From: Rhodococcus ruber
GTDB taxonomy: Bacteria; Actinomycetota; Actinomycetes; Mycobacteriales; Mycobacteriaceae
Direction of reading: 5' to 3'
Length of the DNA: 64,000 bases
Assembly: GCF_027270735.1 (NCBI RefSeq)
Contig: NZ_JAPWIJ010000007.1
Location: 1-64,000 of the forward strand
In this document: positions 60,101-64,000 of the stretch, piece by piece
Numbering within the stretch: position 1 is the stretch's first letter
Layout of the letters: every line of letters starts with the position of its first letter
Position numbers and translations under genes: made by a program
Notes under the pieces: generated by a model
What the model was told of the DNA's origin: nothing
Databases searched by the model: none
Seen by the model: only the letters and a program-made list of their open reading frames with translations

Positions 60101-61285
60101 GTGGAAGCACTCATCGCACTGGCTGTCATCGTCGTGTTCGTCGCGGTGTTGATGGCCAAGTCCATCTCGATCGTCCCGCAAGCCGAGGCAGCCGTGATCG
60201 AGCGGCTCGGCCGGTACACGCGCACCGTGTCCGGTCAGCTCACGGTCCTCGTACCGTTCGTCGACCGCATTCGTGCCAAGGTCGATCTGCGCGAGCGGGT
60301 CGTGTCGTTTCCCCCGCAGCCGGTGATCACCAAGGACAACCTGACCGTGTCGATCGACACCGTCGTCTACTTCCAGGTGACCAATCCGCAATCGGCCGTA
60401 TACGAGATCAACAATTACATCGTCGGCGTCGAGCAGTTGACGACCACCACCCTGCGCAACGTCGTCGGTGGAATGACGCTGGAAGAGACTCTCACGTCGC
60501 GTGATTCGATCAACGGTCAACTCCGCGTCGTGCTGGACGAGGCAACCGGCCGATGGGGCCTGCGAGTGGCCCGAGTAGAGCTCAAGAGCATCGATCCGCC
60601 GCCCTCGATTCAGGAATCGATGGAGAAGCAGATGAAGGCCGACCGCGAGAAGCGTGCGACCATCCTCACCGCCGAAGGGCATCGTGAATCGGCGATCAAG
60701 ACAGCCGAGGGTGACAAGCAGAGTCGAATTCTCGCAGCCGAGGGTGGCAAGCAGGCAGCGATTCTCACTGCCGAGGGTGAGCGGCAGTCTCGCATCCTGC
60801 GAGCGCAGGGTGACCGTGCCGCGAAGTACCTCGAAGCTCAGGGGCAGGCCAAGGCGATCGAGAAGGTGTTCGGTGCAATCAAGGCCGGCAAGCCCACGCC
60901 CGAGTTGCTCGCGTACCAGTACATGCAGACGCTGCCGCAGATGGCTCAGGGCGACGCCAACAAGGTGTGGATGATCCCGAGCGATTTCGGCGATGCGCTC
61001 AAGGGCTTCGCCAAGACACTCGGTGCTCCCGGCGAGGACGGGGTGTTCCGCTACGAGCCCAACGAGTCGGCGGGCAACGAGCCCAAGCCGGAGGACGACT
61101 CGGACGAAGTAGCCGAATGGTTCGAGACCAAGACCGATCCGGCGGTCGCCGAGGCGGTCAAGGCTGCAGAAGCAGTGGCGCGCAAGCCGGTCGACACGTC
61201 GTTGGCTGCGTCTCCAGAACTCTCGAAGGGCTTCGACGTCGGCGCCCTGTCGGCGTCGCCCGAGGCGGAGCCGGAACAGCGCTGA
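60101..61285 (+). CDS. SPFH/band 7 protein (stomatin-like)
   Basis: 394-aa membrane-anchored SPFH protein from GTG 60101. One N-terminal helix (about residues 2-20) is followed by the SPFH domain (ERLGRYTRTVSGQLTVLVPF, DTVVYFQVTNPQSAVYEINN). The coiled part at about 180-255 has repeated A-E-G-x-(K/R)-Q units. The C-terminus (about 320-394) is acidic and low in complexity. With the NfeD partner it probably forms flotillin-like scaffolds in the cytoplasmic membrane. Confidence 0.92.
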   Translation: MEALIALAVIVVFVAVLMAKSISIVPQAEAAVIERLGRYTRTVSGQLTVLVPFVDRIRAKVDLRERVVSFPPQPVITKDNLTVSIDTVVYFQVTNPQSAVYEINNYIVGVEQLTTTTLRNVVGGMTLEETLTSRDSINGQLRVVLDEATGRWGLRVARVELKSIDPPPSIQESMEKQMKADREKRATILTAEGHRESAIKTAEGDKQSRILAAEGGKQAAILTAEGERQSRILRAQGDRAAKYLEAQGQAKAIEKVFGAIKAGKPTPELLAYQYMQTLPQMAQGDANKVWMIPSDFGDALKGFAKTLGAPGEDGVFRYEPNESAGNEPKPEDDSDEVAEWFETKTDPAVAEAVKAAEAVARKPVDTSLAASPELSKGFDVGALSASPEAEPEQR

Positions 61286-61297
61286 GATCGTCGGTGA

Positions 61298-61807
61298 TCA
61301 GTTGAACAGGGCGGTTCCCACACCGGCAGCGGCCAGGGCCCACAGCACGCTGGCGAAGGTGCCGATGATGAACTGTTCGGAGGCATGGGATTCGCGCAGC
61401 TCGGGATAGCGCGCGAGTCCCTTGACTGCCAGCACGATGGCGATCCCTTCCGGCCAACCGGCGAGGATCGACACGGCGACGGCCACGCGTTCGAGGATGC
61501 CGATGGTCAGCCCACCACGAAGCGGCTCGACCGGATCGTCTCCGGTCGAGCCGCTTTGTCGTCGTGCGACGCGAAACACGGTGGGTACCATCGCTGTTCC
61601 GCCCAGGGCTGCAGCGACGACGCTGAGGACCACTCCGACGGCGTGGCCGAAACCGTAGGCCGGTCCGGCCACCGTGGCCAGGATCGCCGCTGCCGCGAGC
61701 AGACTCGACACGGCGACGGTGGGCAACCATCGGCGAAATCCGGTGCCGGCTGGGATGGTAGCGGCGACTGCGGTCAGTGCCAGTAGCACCAGGGTGGCAA
61801 CAATCAT
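61298..61807 (-). CDS. DUF3307-like membrane protein
   Basis: 169-aa protein with about five transmembrane helices. The C-terminal third (GGLTIGILERVAVAVSILA, KGLARYPELRESHASEQF, IIGTFASVLWALAAAG) resembles the pattern seen in DUF3307 proteins, where it reads G-x-x-I-G-x-L-E-R and (A/V)K-x-x-A-R-(F/Y). It starts at ATG 61807, overlapping the SatD-like gene by 4 bp, so the two are one unit. Function is unknown; such proteins often sit beside SatD-like genes. Confidence 0.72.
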   Translation of the reverse strand: MIVATLVLLALTAVAATIPAGTGFRRWLPTVAVSSLLAAAAILATVAGPAYGFGHAVGVVLSVVAAALGGTAMVPTVFRVARRQSGSTGDDPVEPLRGGLTIGILERVAVAVSILAGWPEGIAIVLAVKGLARYPELRESHASEQFIIGTFASVLWALAAAGVGTALFN

Positions 61808-62403
61808 GGCCGATGGTGTCCTGTCGTGTTCGCGGTGTCGAGCAATCGAGTCGCCAGGGTGCGGCCCGCGTTCTCCACCTGCCAGCCGGCGACGGAGAGT
61901 CGTTGCGACATAGCTTGTTTGCTGATCTTCAACCGCTCTGCCGCGTCGGTCTGCGACAACCCGCCCTCCATGAGTGCCACCGCTTCGCGGCCGTGGTCCG
62001 AGCGGCGGCCGATCAGGAGGGCAACAAGGGTGAATGCCGTCTCCGCATCTTGGGCGGTAGTGGGCTCGGGGCCGGAGACGGCAAGTGCGGCGGGGGTACC
62101 TTTGGCCCTGGTCACAGCATCTCGAGCTGCCTCGAATGCCGGACCACGTCCGGCTCGCGTGGTTTCCGGTAGTGGAAGCTCGACGGAACCGATGCCGATT
62201 CCTACGCTCCACTGTGGCGTCGATACCAGTTCGAGTGCGATGGAGACGACGGTGGCGGAGTCCTCGCACACGGCTTGAACTTCGTCTCCTGCTGTGCGAT
62301 CGAAAGGGCGGATCAGCCCGTGGTCGCGATAGCGGTCGAGCAGCTCGGGCACCCGATCGATATCACGTCTACTTCGACGTTGGTCCACGGTCAGAACGAA
62401 CAT
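61804..62403 (-). CDS. SatD-like protein with C-terminal HTH
   Basis: 199-aa cytoplasmic protein. The N-terminal half resembles the SatD family (short-spaced R-R...R, then DRTAGDEVQAVCED, like the G-D-E-x-Q motif). The C-terminus is a helix-turn-helix (MEGGLSQTDAAERLKISKQAMSQRL, about residues 145-175). It is likely a sensor-regulator. It starts at ATG 62403, exactly at the expected start of a leaderless transcript, and its own promoter carries an inverted repeat, which suggests autoregulation. It is coupled to the DUF3307-like gene. Confidence 0.75.
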   Translation of the reverse strand: MFVLTVDQRRSRRDIDRVPELLDRYRDHGLIRPFDRTAGDEVQAVCEDSATVVSIALELVSTPQWSVGIGIGSVELPLPETTRAGRGPAFEAARDAVTRAKGTPAALAVSGPEPTTAQDAETAFTLVALLIGRRSDHGREAVALMEGGLSQTDAAERLKISKQAMSQRLSVAGWQVENAGRTLATRLLDTANTTGHHRP

Positions 62404-62452
62404 TGGACAAGGCTAAGTCGTTGATTTGCGATAGTCAAGCTTCAAGGCTTGA
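62401..62452 (-). promoter_or_regulatory. Leaderless promoter with operator for SatD-like gene
   Basis: On the minus strand, TTGACT (62438-62433) and TAGCCT (62415-62410) form a near-consensus -35/-10 pair with an exact 17-bp spacer. Seven nt after the -10 comes the ATG at 62403, so the mRNA should be leaderless. TCAAGC-N6-GCTTGA (62435-62452), a perfect inverted repeat, overlaps the -35 box and also codes for the end of the TVP38-like gene. Confidence 0.75.
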
Positions 62453-63151
62453 TTCACCGGAGTCAAGGTTCACGCCCTGCTTACTGCCGGCAGGAACAGG
62501 CTCTGGCTTCGAGCCGCGCGAGAGCCGCCAATCCACCACCAGGCCGCTCAGTCCGATCGCGATGCAGACCGCGGACAGCACCAGCAGCACCGGATGTGTC
62601 TCACCTCCGATGGCACCGCCGATCACGACGATCCCGAGAGTGCCCGGCAGCATGCCGACCGCAGTCGCCACGGCGAACGGTACGAGGCGCACCGCCGATA
62701 CACCGCAGGCGTAGTTCACCAACGAGAACGGCACCGGGGCGATCAAGCGCAGAGAACCGACGGCCAGCCAGCCTCTCCGGCGAAGGCTGTCGTCGATCGA
62801 GTCCAGGGCCGAATGCGACATTCGAGCTGCCACGGCCTCGCGTCCGATCGCGCGGACCAGCAACAGAGCCAGGATCGCGCTGACCGTCGACGCTCCGATG
62901 GTGACGGCCAGGCCGGTCAGGGGGCCGAACAGAACTCCGGCACTGAGTGTGAACAGGGTTCTCGGGACCGGCGCAATGGTCACGATCGCGTGCACGGCGA
63001 AGAAGGCGAGCGGGAACGCAGGCCCGACGGCTGTTCCCCACTGGCGAATCTCTTCGACACTCGGATGGGGAGCGAACACGGCCACGAGGGCGAAGACGAC
63101 GATCACCGCCACCAACGCGATCAGTCGGAGGTCGCGCAGGTGCCGGGTCAC
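62435..63151 (-). CDS. TVP38/TMEM64 (DedA-like) membrane protein
   Basis: 238-aa polytopic membrane protein of the VTT/SNARE-associated Golgi family with about six hydrophobic segments. The family motif region is TLFTLSAGVLFGPLTGL followed by RLIAPVPFSLVNYACG. Members are implicated in lipid transport, but the bacterial role is not settled. GTG 63151 (VTRHLRDLRLIAL) is chosen; the frame is open to 63253, but the extension is Arg-rich. Its 3' end overlaps the operator of the SatD-like gene. Confidence 0.85.
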   Translation of the reverse strand: MTRHLRDLRLIALVAVIVVFALVAVFAPHPSVEEIRQWGTAVGPAFPLAFFAVHAIVTIAPVPRTLFTLSAGVLFGPLTGLAVTIGASTVSAILALLLVRAIGREAVAARMSHSALDSIDDSLRRRGWLAVGSLRLIAPVPFSLVNYACGVSAVRLVPFAVATAVGMLPGTLGIVVIGGAIGGETHPVLLVLSAVCIAIGLSGLVVDWRLSRGSKPEPVPAGSKQGVNLDSGESSLEA

Positions 63152-63224
63152 GAGAGGCAAGCGTACCGGCGCAAGGTGACACCTTCGCCATCTCGGAGTT
63201 CGACGACCGAGCGGTACGACCGAA

Positions 63225-63242
63225 CGTGAGGTGATCCTCACG
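63225..63242. promoter_or_regulatory. Palindromic hairpin in mutA upstream region
   Basis: CGTGAGG (63225-63231) and CCTCACG (63236-63242) form a perfect 7-bp inverted repeat with a TGAT spacer. It lies in the 169 bp between the divergent TVP38-like and mutA genes. It could be an operator for mutA, or the site of a shared regulator. A TAGCAT box follows at 63265-63270. Confidence 0.45.
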
Positions 63243-63320
63243 ATAACCTGCAATCAAGTGGGGTTAGCATCACTTCAAGTCGGGTGTAGAACTGCCCGCC
63301 GAACCGAGGGAGCAGCACAC

Positions 63321-64000
63321 GTGTCCATCGCGTCGCACGAAGATGCCGCACGCAGTGCTCATGCGGCCTGGCAGAAGTCAGTGGCCGGTGTGTTGGCCAA
63401 ATCTCGCAGGGTCGAGGTGGCCGATCTGCCCGCCGACCCCGAACATCTTCTCGATTCCACGACCTACGACGGGATCACGGTCTCCCCGTTGTACACAGCG
63501 TTCGACGAGCGGCCGGAAGGTCCGCTACCGGGACAGTTTCCGTACGCACGGGGTCGTGATCCCCATCGCGACGTCAATGCCGGCTGGAAGGTGTGCACTC
63601 GGCACGGCTCGACCGCCCGTGACGCAACCGACGGTGACGCGTCCGTTCTCAACACTCAGATTCTCGATTCGCTGTCCAACGGCACCAGCGCCCTGTGGTT
63701 GGCGGTCGGCGGCCACGGCGTCGACCCGACAGCGCTACCGGAGGCTTTGCGCGGGGTGTTCCTCGAGCTCGCACCGCTGACCATCGATGCGCGCGAGGCC
63801 GTATCTGCCGCGGCAACCTCGTTGTTCTCGATTCTCGACTCGGCCGACATCGACGATCGCGCCGCAGTCGACATCCGACTCGGAGTGTCCACCCTCACTG
63901 CGCAGTTGGCGGGCACCGCGACGATCGAGATGGCAGAGGCACTCGAGCTGGTCCACGAGTCGATCGGACGAGCGGAGACCGTTCGCACGATCACCGTCGA
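63321..64000 (+). CDS. mutA: Methylmalonyl-CoA mutase small subunit, partial
   Basis: Start of the beta (small, non-cobalamin-binding) subunit of methylmalonyl-CoA mutase, cut off by the window end after about 226 codons. It begins at GTG 63321 with GAGGGAG 8 nt upstream. Characteristic segments are YDGITVSPLYTAFDE, FPYARGRDPHRDVNAGWKV and, further on, RLGVSTLTAQLAGTATIEMA. The mutase converts methylmalonyl-CoA to succinyl-CoA in propionate metabolism. mutB would be expected just downstream. Confidence 0.93.
   Translation, partial: MSIASHEDAARSAHAAWQKSVAGVLAKSRRVEVADLPADPEHLLDSTTYDGITVSPLYTAFDERPEGPLPGQFPYARGRDPHRDVNAGWKVCTRHGSTARDATDGDASVLNTQILDSLSNGTSALWLAVGGHGVDPTALPEALRGVFLELAPLTIDAREAVSAAATSLFSILDSADIDDRAAVDIRLGVSTLTAQLAGTATIEMAEALELVHESIGRAETVRTITV

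Overview
The window is chromosomal DNA from a high-GC, mycolic-acid-producing actinobacterium. The best guess is Rhodococcus or a close relative in the Corynebacteriales. This rests on GTG starts and ATGA/GTGA overlaps throughout, on fabG1-inhA, mptB, ripA, whiA, opcA and a CrtL-type lycopene cyclase, and on a gene order that follows the Mycobacterium tuberculosis block from fmt to mutA (recalled order, not searched). No rRNA, tRNA, prophage, insertion sequence or CRISPR array was seen. Almost every base is assigned to a core gene, and only three intergenic stretches exceed 300 bp.

Layout. (1) 98-7593: translation/RNA modification (fmt, rsmB), a YjbR-like protein, rpe, then a compact riboflavin cluster (ribD, ribE, ribBA, ribH) and a PH-domain membrane protein. 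(2) 7666-12702: uvrC-rapZ-yvcK-whiA, coupled by short overlaps. (3) 12823-19084: lower glycolysis (gap-pgk-tpiA) with secG and ppc. (4) 19786-26220, minus strand: pentose phosphate operon tkt-tal-zwf-opcA-pgl. (5) 26637-33832: haem A synthesis (ctaB, ctaA), a quinone oxidoreductase, an ABC exporter pair and the mannosyltransferase MptB. (6) 33960-40421: the complete SUF iron-sulfur assembly operon sufR-B-D-C-S-U-T. (7) 40443-43375, minus strand: SDR, lycopene cyclase and Ku. (8) 43531-48664: ABC-F ATPase, then aconitase and its TetR-type repressor AcnR. (9) 49012-55008: envelope genes (DUF6676-like, ripA, moxR, DUF58, VWA). (10) 55075-57868: fabG1-inhA for mycolic acid elongation and ferrochelatase. 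(11) 57894-61285: two conserved proteins of unknown function, NfeD-like and SPFH proteins. (12) 61298-63151, minus strand: a SatD-like regulator with a DUF3307-like membrane protein, and a TVP38/DedA-like protein. (13) 63321-end: the start of mutA.

The blocks make metabolic sense together. The glycolytic, anaplerotic and pentose phosphate genes sit side by side. The SUF operon supplies clusters for aconitase, SufR and the Cys-rich ferrochelatase. The envelope block pairs peptidoglycan hydrolysis with mycolic acid synthesis. The most informative non-coding signals are an AcnR-type operator inside the acn promoter, a leaderless promoter with an inverted repeat over its -35 box in front of the SatD-like regulator, a near-perfect 16-bp palindrome between qor and its divergent neighbour, and several strong hairpins at operon ends. 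The two-gene SatD-like/DUF3307-like module is the best candidate for an undescribed system, but this is largely an ordinary core-genome region.
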